Shown piece after piece: positions 17,414 to 26,596 of a stretch of DNA of 64,000 nt. The stretch is from Bacteroidota bacterium. Lineage in GTDB: Bacteria; Bacteroidota; Bacteroidia; Chitinophagales; JADJOU01. Location: contig JADJOU010000003.1 of assembly GCA_016713645.1 (NCBI GenBank), positions 62,001 through 126,000 on the forward strand, written 5' to 3'. Within the stretch, counting starts at the first letter, position 1. Each line of letters opens with the position of its first letter. The notes under the pieces were generated by a model. The model worked only from the letters and a program-made list of their open reading frames with translations. It did not search any database and was not told the DNA's origin. Made by a program: the position numbers and the translations under genes.

Positions 17414-18008
17414 AATTATTCAAGCAAATGTAAGAGGGAATTTCCTTTTTTTGAAAATACTTTATCGGTCGGTGTCCCCACCGACCGAAACAAACGAAAT
17501 TTTCTTTCTCTCTAATAAATGAAAACACAACCTAATTCCACTTAATTTAAATCGTAATTCGTACATCGTAAATCTAAAAATGGTGTCTGGGGTCTGGTCT
17601 ATGGTTTTTGGAACTTCAATGGAATTATATATCCCTTAATTCCACTGAATTTAATCGTACATCGTAAATCTAAAAATGGTGTCTGGGGTCTGGTCTATGG
17701 TTTTTGGAACTTCAATGGAATTATATATCCCTTAATTCCACCGGAATCTAATCGTAATTCGTACATCGAATCTAATTCACCTCCCCAATGCTTATCGGTC
17801 GGTGTCCCCACCGACAAACAACGAAATTTTCTTTCTCTCTAATAAATGAAAACACAACCTAATTCCACTCAATATAATCGTCAATCCAAAAGTGGTGTCT
17901 GGTTTATGGTGTCTGGTCCATACACAGTGTAGGGATGGAACATAAGTGGAATTTCATTTCCTTTATTCCCAAATCGTAATTCGTAAATCGTACATCGTAA
18001 TTCGATGT
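17414..18008. repeat. Repeat-rich spacer with 96-bp tandem repeat and hairpins
   Basis: No gene. An 85-bp block starting GTACATCGTAAATCTAAAAA at 17561 is repeated exactly from 17657 (period 96). It contains TGGTGTCTGGGGTCTGG, related to the reverse-orientation copy near 11550. Hairpins CGGTCGGTG/CACCGACCG occur at 17466-17487 and, slightly shortened, at 17796-17815; each is followed by AATTTTCTTTCTCTCTAATA, so this larger unit is also duplicated. The block separates the radA promoter region from the 3' end of the PNGase-like gene. Confidence 0.8.
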
Positions 18009-20084
18009 CTATTCGACCACGACCTTTCTCACCATCATCTTGCCTTCAGACTCGATTTCGATAAAATAGATCCCAGCACAAACATCTGACAAATCAATCT
18101 TGTCATGCACTTTGCCATTGTAATACTTTTGTACAAGTAAATTATTTCCTGCAACATCTTTTAATCGCAAGATAGAAGCGCCATTTAATTCCATGTCAAT
18201 ATGCACGAAATCATAGGCTGGGTTTGGATACAATTGAATTGGATCTTGTACATCCACTTTGTCAATCCCCACGCCAAATACATTGCCATCGATATACTGC
18301 AGCGTGCTCTTCGCCTCGTATTCTCCAATCTTTTTATTATTGGTCGTGAACTGATGGAAAATTCTTCTGCCAAAATCTCCTGAGAAATTCTTCAATAAAT
18401 TATTCGCGCCATTCTTCAAACGAATATACCCGGCAGTCTTACCCAAACCATTTGGAGGAGCTTGATTTGAAAACCAAAAACTCAAACCATCACCGCACTC
18501 GATATTCGGGTCGTAATCATAAAACTCCAAACTATAACATCCCTCTGGGAGATTAAAATTCTCCGTATAGGCGGTATTTGCAGTAAAGGTCTTCTTAAAC
18601 ACAACTGTATCGCCCATTTCATTACGCACTATCAAATAATTCTCCGCAGGATTGTTTGTCGTCTTGAATTCCAACTTAAAATCTTCTGTATTATAAACTG
18701 TCGGCACATCAAAAGTCGTCGACATTTTATCGTTTTGGGTATTGTCAAAATTATCCCCTGTCTTTTGCAATTCAACATGAAATACAGGATTCACTAAATC
18801 CACGCCATTCCATGGCAATGCAGGCAGTGTCACTTCAACACTCTCACCATTTTTCAAAAAGCCCGTCCACTTATAAGTCGTCTTTTTAGATGGATCTATC
18901 CAATAATCAATAAAGATTTTTTTCAAAGGATCCTTACCTTGATTTTTAATTTTCACAATCGGATTTTTACAAATTGGATTGTATTGTAAATGTCTTTTAT
19001 CATTAGTCGGGGAGATGATATCCTCGAGTGATGCGTCGTGCATAATATTCGAAGTATAAGTAATTACATCTGCATAAATTTGGTAATTCGCGCCAGTAGT
19101 CTGCGTAAAATCCTCCATATCGATATCCACGGTCAAGTTCTGTCCCTTCTTGGCAAACGGCGTCAAATCCCATTCATCCGCTAATACACCTTCTCCTGGA
19201 CACCAATTTGCTCTTGGGAATATCCATGTTCCACCCTGCGGAGCAACAGCTACTTCATCGCATTTTTTATTCCACAATTCGCGCTCATATTGCTTCGTAC
19301 CATCGACTTTCACATAATACGTATGCGGTGTAAATTCACCATGTGAGCCGTGTCCCGTGATTGTCGCGCGGAATTTAACCGCTTCGACATCTGCACCTAC
19401 ATTAAAAGTAAATGGACGCGTATTCGTATCAAATTTCTCTGTCGTCGCATGGTCGTATGAACTGAAATACACGCGCTTAACTTCCTTCGGTGTCTTCACA
19501 CTTGTTCCCTCTACGAGGAATATCTCTGTCGTCGCAGAAAATGCTCGTGGCGCAGCATCCCATCCTCCAGTGATTACCCCAATACCGAATGAATCTTTGA
19601 TAAGTGGCAAGTAGTCGGTGATATCATAGAGATATGGATGTTTCCAACTTTTATTAAAGCCATTGGATCCATTTTCCATATAAGTGCCATATGGCGTAAT
19701 CAATCTACCCAATTCATAATCCTCCACCTTGTCAAAATACTTATAAATTTTATTGATGACCAAAGGGGTCTTCGTGATCGTATCATTTCTCACAAAAGAT
19801 GAATCAATCGTTCCTGGCTTTTTCATGATAAAGCAGTTGAAGATATAATCCCATACGCAGCAAGCTTGACTGCCGCAGCCCAAAGTGATTTTCAAATATG
19901 CTTTCTTAAATGTTTTACCAGTTGGATTATATGCCGACCAGAGGTTGACGCGCTCGCCACCTCCATAGCACTTCAAATCTGTTGAAGAGTGAAATAGCAT
20001 TTTGACTGTATCCCCGTTGGCGGCAGATAAATTTGAAATTGAAATGATTGCCAGAGCAATAATGAGCGTAAAGAATTTCATCAT
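18009..20084 (-). CDS. PNGase F-like secreted protein with T9SS sorting domain
   Basis: 691 aa. Residues 1-22 are a signal peptide. The N-terminal half resembles peptide-N-glycosidase F: GCGSQACCVWDYI, YGTYMENGSNGFNKSW, ITGHGSHGEFTPHTYYVKVD, GTWIFPRANWCPGEGV. PNGase F releases N-linked glycans from glycoproteins by cleaving the Asn-GlcNAc amide bond; which catalytic residues are kept cannot be settled by eye. After beta-rich linker domains the C-terminus holds a type A T9SS domain (LYPNPAYDFVHIDM ... MMVRKVVVE). Probably exported to the surface. Single gene, 5 bp downstream of the SpoU methyltransferase stop, so possibly co-transcribed. Confidence 0.85.
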   Translation of the reverse strand: MMKFFTLIIALAIISISNLSAANGDTVKMLFHSSTDLKCYGGGERVNLWSAYNPTGKTFKKAYLKITLGCGSQACCVWDYIFNCFIMKKPGTIDSSFVRNDTITKTPLVINKIYKYFDKVEDYELGRLITPYGTYMENGSNGFNKSWKHPYLYDITDYLPLIKDSFGIGVITGGWDAAPRAFSATTEIFLVEGTSVKTPKEVKRVYFSSYDHATTEKFDTNTRPFTFNVGADVEAVKFRATITGHGSHGEFTPHTYYVKVDGTKQYERELWNKKCDEVAVAPQGGTWIFPRANWCPGEGVLADEWDLTPFAKKGQNLTVDIDMEDFTQTTGANYQIYADVITYTSNIMHDASLEDIISPTNDKRHLQYNPICKNPIVKIKNQGKDPLKKIFIDYWIDPSKKTTYKWTGFLKNGESVEVTLPALPWNGVDLVNPVFHVELQKTGDNFDNTQNDKMSTTFDVPTVYNTEDFKLEFKTTNNPAENYLIVRNEMGDTVVFKKTFTANTAYTENFNLPEGCYSLEFYDYDPNIECGDGLSFWFSNQAPPNGLGKTAGYIRLKNGANNLLKNFSGDFGRRIFHQFTTNNKKIGEYEAKSTLQYIDGNVFGVGIDKVDVQDPIQLYPNPAYDFVHIDMELNGASILRLKDVAGNNLLVQKYYNGKVHDKIDLSDVCAGIYFIEIESEGKMMVRKVVVE

Positions 20085-20089
20085 ATTGA

Positions 20090-20878
20090 TTATATTTTTG
20101 TTCTTTGTCTTACAGCCTCAAAAAGCAAGATAGCAGCGCTGTTGGATACATTCATCGAATCGATTTTTCCTTGCATGGGAATCTTGATTTTCTTAATTGA
20201 TTCCTCTAACCAAATATCCGTCACTCCTCGATCCTCTGATCCAAATACAATTGCTGTCTTACCCTTAAAATTAGATTGATAATAATAGTGGTCTGTAAAC
20301 AAATATGTAGTAAAGATATTAAATTTATTTTTTTGAAGAAAATTTAACGCATCCACCGAACTAGCTTGAAGAATAGGCATGGTAAATACGCACCCCACGC
20401 TGCTCCGAATCACATTGGGGTTATAGATATCCGTCTTCCCGTCTGCGATGATTACTGCATCCACACCCGCTGCATCTGCGGTTCTTAGAATCGCCCCCAT
20501 ATTCCCTGGTTTCTCGATGCCCTCTATCACTGCGATCAATGCATCTTCTGGTAAATCTACCTGTGCAAAATCATGCTTCTTTTGCTTGGCAAGGACCAGG
20601 ACATTGGCGATATCCTTGCGATATACCAAGTGATTAAAAATTTCCTTGCTCACTTCAATTAGCTCAACGGATTGTCCTTGAGTCATTCTTTCTATCTCCT
20701 CGCGCAAAATCAAAGAGGAGGAATAGAAGATTTTCTCTAGGTCAAAATGACCCTCTATCGCCAAGGATAATTCTTTGATTCCCTCAAATACAAAGAGCCC
20801 AGAATCCCTTCTCTCTCTTGGTTTTTCAAGAGATTGTATGAATTTAATCGCGGGATTTTGAAAACTTGTAATAATCAA
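20090..20878 (-). CDS. SpoU/TrmH-family RNA 2'-O-ribose methyltransferase
   Basis: 262 aa. An N-terminal substrate-binding segment (KPRERRDSGLFVFEG) precedes the trefoil-knot SPOUT domain with the three family motifs: NPNVIRSSVG (motif 1), IVFGSEDRGV (motif 2) and IPMQGKIDSMNVSNSAAILL (motif 3). It transfers a methyl group from S-adenosylmethionine to a ribose in rRNA or tRNA; the precise site (RlmB-like or another) cannot be told from sequence alone. Followed at 5 bp by the PNGase F-like gene. Confidence 0.92.
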   Translation of the reverse strand: MIITSFQNPAIKFIQSLEKPRERRDSGLFVFEGIKELSLAIEGHFDLEKIFYSSSLILREEIERMTQGQSVELIEVSKEIFNHLVYRKDIANVLVLAKQKKHDFAQVDLPEDALIAVIEGIEKPGNMGAILRTADAAGVDAVIIADGKTDIYNPNVIRSSVGCVFTMPILQASSVDALNFLQKNKFNIFTTYLFTDHYYYQSNFKGKTAIVFGSEDRGVTDIWLEESIKKIKIPMQGKIDSMNVSNSAAILLFEAVRQRTKI

Positions 20879-21022
20879 TGATGCAAATTTATAGGCTCGA
20901 TGAGACTTGGATATTTTTAGTTGGTGCTATTTCTCTACAACAATGTATCGAGCAATACAATCACTAGAAGAATAGGCTTGGCAAAACTATTTGCACATGG
21001 AGCAATATTCTTCGAGACTTCC

Positions 21023-21736
21023 TTATTCCGCCATATTGTGAAAGACACCTATCACATCTTCATCTTCCTCTAGGCGCTCCAATAGTTTATTGACATCTGC
21101 CTGCTGCGCTTCGCTCAAACCTTCTTTATAGGTCGTTGGAATGCGCTCTTTATCTGCGGAGAGAATTTGTATCTTTTGTGCATCGAGGGCGTTTTGCATT
21201 TTTCCATAATCCTGAAACTCCACTTGAATAAAGGTCTCCCCATCCTCTTCGACAATTTCTTCCAAACCAAAATCAATCAATTCTAATTCTAAATCATCTT
21301 TATTAAGTCCCGCTAAATCTACCTTGAAGAAGACTTTATGGTCAAATAAAAAGCTGAGCGAGCCGCTCGTGCCCAATGAACCATTTAATTTATTAAAAGC
21401 CGCGCGCACATTGGCGACGGTTCTCGTAGTATTATCCGTGGCAGTTTCTACAACGATTGCCACTCCATGAGGTCCATATCCCTCATAGACCATCTCTTCA
21501 TAGTTCTTCTCGTCTTTGTTAGATGCCTTTTTGATGGCTTTATCGACCGTATCCTTGGGCATATTCGCCGCTTTGGAGTTCTGAATCGCTATCCTCAGAC
21601 GCGTATTCGTATCTGGATTAGGACCACTGGCCTTGACAGCCATAGCGATTTCCTTGCTGATTCTCGTAAAAGTGGAGGCCATCTTGCTCCATCTTGCCAT
21701 TTTTCGCGCTTTGCGATATTCAAACGCTCTTCCCAT
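21023..21736 (-). CDS. yebC: YebC/PmpR-family protein
   Basis: 237 aa, family-typical length. The N-terminus GRAFEYRKARKMARWSKMAS and the conserved NMPKDTVDKAIKKA, YEGYGPHGVAIVVE and GSLGTSGSLSFLFD are diagnostic. The family was described as DNA-binding regulators; later work on homologues points to ribosome-associated roles at difficult sequences. Isolated gene, same strand as neighbours. Confidence 0.95.
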   Translation of the reverse strand: MGRAFEYRKARKMARWSKMASTFTRISKEIAMAVKASGPNPDTNTRLRIAIQNSKAANMPKDTVDKAIKKASNKDEKNYEEMVYEGYGPHGVAIVVETATDNTTRTVANVRAAFNKLNGSLGTSGSLSFLFDHKVFFKVDLAGLNKDDLELELIDFGLEEIVEEDGETFIQVEFQDYGKMQNALDAQKIQILSADKERIPTTYKEGLSEAQQADVNKLLERLEEDEDVIGVFHNMAE

Positions 21737-21821
21737 ATTGATATGAATAAACTGCCCAGCTTTCGCCAGATTTTAACCGCGACAAAAATAAAAAAATCAC
21801 TTGTACCCGTGGATTAATTCT

Positions 21822-22277
21822 TTAATACAGACTTTTAATCTGCTCAGCCGCATTTCTAGATATTACTTTTTCTATGATATGCTCCAATTTCCCGTTTTCA
21901 TCGATCACAAAAGTCCTTCTCAATATGCCCATATAGGTCATGCCGAAGAGGGATTTCTCTTTCCAAACATCATATCTAGAAAGGGTTTCTTTAGATTCAT
22001 CAGAAAGCAAGATAAATGGCAAATTGTATTTATCGATGAACTTCTTATGCGAAGCGATGCTATCTGCGCTTATTCCAATCACTTCAAAACCTTCTTTCTT
22101 CAAAGTCTTGTAATTGTCTCTGAAATTCTGCACCTCAATCGTGCAAACTGGCGTATTGTCCTTGGGATAGAAAAAAACAATCAGTTTTTTCCCTTTGTAG
22201 TCTTCAATTTTAAAAGGCTTGCCATTCAAATCGAGTGCATCAATCTTTGCCGCCTCTTTCCCTATTACTAATTCCAT
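21822..22277 (-). CDS. bcp: Thiol peroxidase of the BCP/PrxQ family
   Basis: 151 aa thioredoxin-fold peroxiredoxin. Peroxidatic Cys45 lies in PKDNTPVCTIEVQNFRD. The position five residues later, Cys in many BCP proteins, is Gln50, so this is a form without the usual resolving Cys. It reduces hydroperoxides using thioredoxin or another thiol. GKKLIVFFYP and SDESKETLSRYDVW fit the family well. Confidence 0.93.
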   Translation of the reverse strand: MELVIGKEAAKIDALDLNGKPFKIEDYKGKKLIVFFYPKDNTPVCTIEVQNFRDNYKTLKKEGFEVIGISADSIASHKKFIDKYNLPFILLSDESKETLSRYDVWKEKSLFGMTYMGILRRTFVIDENGKLEHIIEKVISRNAAEQIKSLY

Positions 22278-22335
22278 TTTTTTTATTTCTAATGATTATT
22301 TTAAAAATATCTGAAATCCAATTCCAAAAGGAATT

Positions 22336-22821
22336 TTATGGCTTATTTGCTCCCTTTTCTAAATGGAATGACCGCACCATATCCGTAAAAATCTCCAAAG
22401 CTAAAAATTCATTCAATACAAAATCATAGCCGAAATTGAGCTCTGGATTTAAAGTCGAAGTGCCCAAATTATTTCCACCAAAAAACACTTTTAATTGCGA
22501 GAAAGCGCCGCCTTTAGAGGGCTTAGCAAAATAGAAACGCATCTGTGGTCCCAATCCCCAACTCAAACTGCTCGTTGAAAATGTATCTGTAGAGCGCTTG
22601 CTAAAATTAAAATCTAAATCCAATCCCGCTCCCACACAGACCTTATCAGATATAAATACCTGCGCCGATGGATTGATAAATAAGCGTATGTCCGTGGCTG
22701 TTGACCTGATTTCCAATTTTGTGACAGCGATGTTCGAGCCCAACATCCAATTTCCCTTCTCCAACTGCGCTTGCATCACTTGTGTTATCAAGATGGATGC
22801 AACAAACAAATATTTTTTCAT
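22336..22821 (-). CDS. Small outer-membrane beta-barrel-like protein
   Basis: 161 aa from MKKYLFVASILITQ, which begins a proper signal peptide; the frame extends 13 codons further upstream but that start is unlikely. After cleavage near MQAQ the chain alternates strands ending in aromatic residues (WMLGSNIAVTKLEIR, WGLGPQMRFYFAKPS, LNFGYDFVLNEFLALEIFTD), as in 8-stranded barrels such as OprF/Opa-like proteins of Bacteroidota. Function unknown. Confidence 0.7.
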   Translation of the reverse strand: MKKYLFVASILITQVMQAQLEKGNWMLGSNIAVTKLEIRSTATDIRLFINPSAQVFISDKVCVGAGLDLDFNFSKRSTDTFSTSSLSWGLGPQMRFYFAKPSKGGAFSQLKVFFGGNNLGTSTLNPELNFGYDFVLNEFLALEIFTDMVRSFHLEKGANKP

Positions 22822-22871
22822 GTGATAATTTTGAAGTAAAACTACAAAAAAAACAAACAATACAATTCCTA

Positions 22872-23524
22872 TTATTGGGTAAATGCAAATTGCACAATGT
22901 TTGCGCCCATCTTCAACGCCTTCTCATGAACCTCTGGCAAATCATTGTGAACTTCGAGATTCTCCCATCCATCGCCCAAATCGCACTCATAAGTATAAAA
23001 ACATACCATTCTGCCCTTCCAAAACAGTCCAAAGCCCTGAGCGGGCTTTTTCTCATGCTCATGGATTTTAGGCAATCCCGCACTAAAAGTAAATTTCTGC
23101 TTATAGATGGGGTGACTAAATGGCAATTCAATAAATTCCAATTCGGGAATACCTTCTTCATCGCCAACCTAAAAAACTTATCCAATCCAAAATTATCGTC
23201 TGCATGCAAAAAACCGCCACCAATCAAGTAATTGCGCAAATTATCCGCCTCCTGATCGCTGAATACGATATTTCCGTGACCAGTCAAATGAATAAAAGGA
23301 TAATTGTACAATTCTGGACTGCTCACTTCAACAGCTGGAGCATCTTCAGCGAGATTTGTCTTCAACTCCTTATTGCAAAATTTGATCAGATTGGGCAAAG
23401 AGGTTGGATTTGCATACCAGTCTCCACCGCCTTTGTATTTCAATAAGGCAATAGAAGTATTCTGAGCTTCCAATGAAGTGGAAATACTCATAAAACTCAA
23501 CAGAATAAGACAATAAGCCTTCAT
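22872..23524 (-). CDS. DUF4159-domain protein (frameshifted)
   Basis: Starts at MKAYCLILLSFM (signal peptide), continues NTSIALLKYKGGGDWYANP, FIHLTGHGNIVFSDQEADNL and GGGFLHADDNFGLDKFFR in one frame, then after a missing base near 23145 continues LEFIELPFSHPIYKQKF to KGRMVCFYTYECDLGDGWEN. This is the full DUF4159 family pattern, about 217 residues. The family has a ThuA/class-I-glutamine-amidotransferase-like fold; many members occur with MoxR/aerotolerance gene clusters, but none is here. Function not established. Confidence 0.8.
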
Positions 23525-23633
23525 GTATAATTTGATTTTATGGATGCAGTGCAGCCAAATTTTATCCCACAAAACTAAAAAACCTTTTGCAAACAAAGAG
23601 GAAACTATCCGTGAAAAATTAACGCGCTTAAAC

Positions 23634-24336
23634 TTATGGGAGATTGATGAAATTCGACCAAGAACAACAAGTCAGCGCTGCTGTCTCTACGCGCATGCGT
23701 TGCTCACCCAAACTCAGCGGAAGAAAATCTTGTGCCATCGCCTCGGAAATTTCAGAAGCAGTGAAATCTCCTTCGGGACCGATTAAAAAAGCCAATGAAG
23801 CATTGGGTTTCACTTGTTTTGAAAATAAAGGGGCAGATTCATCGCATACGGCGATATATTTTTGATCCGCTTTCAGTTGTTGAATGCATTGTTTAAAGCT
23901 CACTTGCGGGTGCAAGGTTGGGATATAAAAAGCCTGTGATTGCTTGACTGCTGATAATACAATTTTCTCTAAGCGCTCTTGCTTGACAACCGTTCGCTCG
24001 CTATTCTTACATATCATCATGGTAATAGAATCAATGCCCATCTCCACAGCTTTCTCCAAAAAAAACTCAATTCGCTCAATATTCTTAGTTGGCGCTAAAG
24101 CAATATGAATAGAATATTGTTTTAGGCGATTTAAATTCCAGTTTTTCTATCAACACTTGACAATTCTTATCGCTATCGGATTCAATCTTACATTGCGCCC
24201 TTCTTCCTTTGCCGTCGATAACAAAAATGGATTCATGTATCTTATTCCGCAATACTTTGATGCAGTGATGCGATTCCTCTTTGCTTAAAAAGAATGATCC
24301 CTGTTCTGGCAAATTGGGTTCGTAAAAGATATCCAT
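23634..24336 (-). CDS. rsmE: 16S rRNA (uracil-1498-N3)-methyltransferase RsmE (frameshifted)
   Basis: Begins MDIFYEPNLPEQGSFFLSKE, ESHHCIKVLRNK; an extra base in the run at 24120-24123 breaks the frame, and repair gives SPKQYSIHIALAPTKNIERI, then ICKNSERTVVKQERLEK and the SPOUT knot AFLIGPEGDFTASEI and LPLSLGEQRMRVETA. The enzyme methylates N3 of U1498 in 16S rRNA. About 234 residues after repair, normal for the family. An indel in such a conserved housekeeping gene is a strong hint of sequence error. Confidence 0.9.
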
Positions 24337-24345
24337 ATAAAACAA

Positions 24346-24372
24346 AAATAGGCTGCTATGAGCAACCTATTT
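24346..24372 (-). terminator. Rho-independent terminator of the T9SS accessory operon
   Basis: On the minus strand AAATAGGTTGC - loop - GCAGCCTATTT (one G-T pair) is followed by TTGTTTTATA. It begins 20 bp after the stop of the PorE-like gene and just before the rsmE start. Confidence 0.65.
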
Positions 24373-24391
24373 CAATATTTTTTTGTGTTGA

Positions 24392-25756
24392 TTATTTTAC
24401 CTTGAGCATCTTAAACTCCGTTCGTCTATTTTCTTGATGTTGACTCTCAGAGCACAACTCTCCATTGGCACAGCGATTCTTGAGTTCGCGCTCTCCATAG
24501 CCCTCTGCTTTAATTCTGCGCTCTTCAACGCCTTTATAAACCAAATATGCTTGAACCTTGCTAGCTCTCTCTTTTGATAAAACTAAATTCTCTTCATCAT
24601 CTCCTCTAGAGTCAGTATGCGAGCGAATCTCAATTTCCATCTTCGGATATCGCTGCAAGAATTTCACCAATTTATCCAATTCTTTCATAAGGGTTGGATT
24701 GATGGCAGAACTCTTCGTATCGTAATAAATATTCTTAATCTCCGTAATTGCACCTTCTTCAAACTTATTCAATTTATAATTCTGATAGAATGTAAAAGGA
24801 GGTGTTTTGCCTGATGTATTCAATTCCCCTTTTGCTGCGCTATAGGAAATTTTCTCATCTGCTGTGCTCTTTGTAATTCGAATAGCATAGACTTTATCCA
24901 CTTCCAAAACAATGGTCGCTTTTCCTGAAGGATCTGTTGAACCAATCATTTTCTTACCGCCATCTTTTGGTGTAGCACTTATACCAGCGCCAGCGACGAA
25001 TTGGTCGTAATTATCTTTGACTACAACTTCCAACATGATACCACCTTCTCTTCTCAATGGAATTCGAACGACTTGCTTCTCTTGCACTATACTCATCGTC
25101 TTGAAACTAATTTCTTTGGCGATATATCCGTCCTTTTTCGTTTTTAATCTATAAGATGTATTTCCATCGATGAGAAATCTCGTTACACCGAAATCGTCTG
25201 TTTTTCCGATTTCAATCGTCTTCTTTGTATTATTGATTAACTCAACCTGAGCATCCACCAATTCTTCATTTGAAACGACATCATATACGATGGTTTCAAA
25301 AGGCATTTTGTCTGCTTTATAAATCGAATAAATATCATCATCCCCTTCGCCTCCTTCGCGATTAGAAGTAATATATCCAGATTTCCCATTGATGTTTAAA
25401 GTCAATCCAAAATCATCATAAGTACTGTTGATTGGCATACCGAGGTTGACGATATTGGTAAATCGCTGATCGTGTATCGTAGCAGAATAAATATCCAAAC
25501 CACCCAAACCAATTCGTCCATCGGAAGCCCAATACAAGGTTCCGTCATTGCCTATAAAAGGACACATTTCCCGACCAGGGGTATTGACCTCCTTGCCCAA
25601 ATTTACTGGCTTAGACCATTCGCCAGTCTTCTTAGATGTCATCCAGAGATCTGTCTCTCCAAATCCACCTGGCTGATTAGATGCAAATATCATCATGGTG
25701 CCATCAGGAGATATAGCCAAGTGCCCAACTGAATAACTCGGCTCAACCAAGGCCAT
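24392..25756 (-). CDS. PorE-like T9SS component, C-terminal part (PD40 / carboxypeptidase-regulatory-like / OmpA)
   Basis: 454 aa in the same frame as the preceding ORF and separated from it only by a TAG codon. Begins inside a beta-propeller (YSVGHLAISPDGTMM, then GEWSKPVNLGKEVNTPGREM), continues with a carboxypeptidase-regulatory-like domain (FETIVYDVVSNEELVDAQVE) and ends with an OmpA-like peptidoglycan-binding domain (MEIEIRSHTDSRGDDEENL, SKERASKVQAYLVYKGV). Without the upstream part it lacks a signal peptide and could not reach the periplasm. The order propeller-CRD-OmpA is that of PorE, which anchors the type IX secretion complex to peptidoglycan. Confidence 0.85.
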   Translation of the reverse strand: MALVEPSYSVGHLAISPDGTMMIFASNQPGGFGETDLWMTSKKTGEWSKPVNLGKEVNTPGREMCPFIGNDGTLYWASDGRIGLGGLDIYSATIHDQRFTNIVNLGMPINSTYDDFGLTLNINGKSGYITSNREGGEGDDDIYSIYKADKMPFETIVYDVVSNEELVDAQVELINNTKKTIEIGKTDDFGVTRFLIDGNTSYRLKTKKDGYIAKEISFKTMSIVQEKQVVRIPLRREGGIMLEVVVKDNYDQFVAGAGISATPKDGGKKMIGSTDPSGKATIVLEVDKVYAIRITKSTADEKISYSAAKGELNTSGKTPPFTFYQNYKLNKFEEGAITEIKNIYYDTKSSAINPTLMKELDKLVKFLQRYPKMEIEIRSHTDSRGDDEENLVLSKERASKVQAYLVYKGVEERRIKAEGYGERELKNRCANGELCSESQHQENRRTEFKMLKVK

Positions 25757-26545
25757 CTATTCAAATTTCTTCGCTTCTCCAAATGCAACAGGAGAAGAAA
25801 ATATTTTCAAATGATTTGTTTTATCATTGGAACAAACACATGATCCAGCCTTTTGGAAACTGCGCGTTAAATACATCGTGGCTCCATCAGGAGAGACGAT
25901 AGCAGGACCATCATGTAATCCCGTATTGACATATCTCGACATACTAGCGACATCACTATAGAATGAATCACCCGTAACTTTAGCAAAGAACATATCATAA
26001 ATGGGGGCATTCAAATTTGAACTTCTCGTCGTCGAAAACATCACTCCATCATTAAAAGAAATAGCGCACATATCAGAGTATCTCGAATTTAGTGCTTTTG
26101 CATTGCTGATCATAAACTTCGGAGATGTCTTGATCAGGGTTTCTATATACTTCGGATTGTTTTTGTAAAATTTCGCTCTTGTATCATTGGGTGCAGAAGC
26201 AGCAAAAGCTTCAAAAGCTTTATCCGCTTCTTCATACTTTTTATTCGCCATCAAAGTTTGCGCATAGTTAAACTTATAAGATGGGGCAGCGCCTTTGGTC
26301 TTAGCCAATTGCTCAAACCAATACTCTGCGCGCTCTGAATTCCCCTCAGCTAAATAAGCATTCGCGGCATTTACTTTCGCCGTCTTATTCTCAGGATTGT
26401 TCTTGAGCATTTCTTCATAGACCTCTGCCGCAGCAGCATAGTCAAATTTATACAAAGCACGTGATGCCTTGCGCTCCAAATCACTTTGCGATATCAATGA
26501 TAATGATACGAAGCTCGATAAAATAAATAAATAAACAATTCTCAT
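25757..26545 (-). CDS. PorE-like T9SS component, N-terminal part (signal peptide, TPR, start of propeller)
   Basis: 262 aa. Signal peptide (YLFILSSFVSLSLISQS), then TPR repeats (AEVYEEMLKNNPENKTAKV, ANAYLAEGNSERAEYWFEQL, YEEADKAFEAFAASAPND) and the first propeller blades (MCAISFNDGVMFSTTRSS, DGPAIVSPDGATMYLTRSF). It ends KKFE-TAG and the next codon ATG opens the C-terminal part, so the two together make one PorE-type protein of about 717 residues cut by an in-frame amber codon. Last gene of the triad after the gliding-motility and PorP/SprF genes. Confidence 0.83.
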   Translation of the reverse strand: MRIVYLFILSSFVSLSLISQSDLERKASRALYKFDYAAAAEVYEEMLKNNPENKTAKVNAANAYLAEGNSERAEYWFEQLAKTKGAAPSYKFNYAQTLMANKKYEEADKAFEAFAASAPNDTRAKFYKNNPKYIETLIKTSPKFMISNAKALNSRYSDMCAISFNDGVMFSTTRSSNLNAPIYDMFFAKVTGDSFYSDVASMSRYVNTGLHDGPAIVSPDGATMYLTRSFQKAGSCVCSNDKTNHLKIFSSPVAFGEAKKFE

Positions 26546-26596
26546 TGACTTTCTTTTAAATCTAAATTCTTCCTATATTCCTTTGAAAATAAATTT

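Noticed and set aside
25757..25759. Reassignment of TAG to a sense codon
   Set aside because: TAG acts as a normal stop elsewhere in the window (for example the end of the rdgB and HU genes), so a local substitution is more likely.
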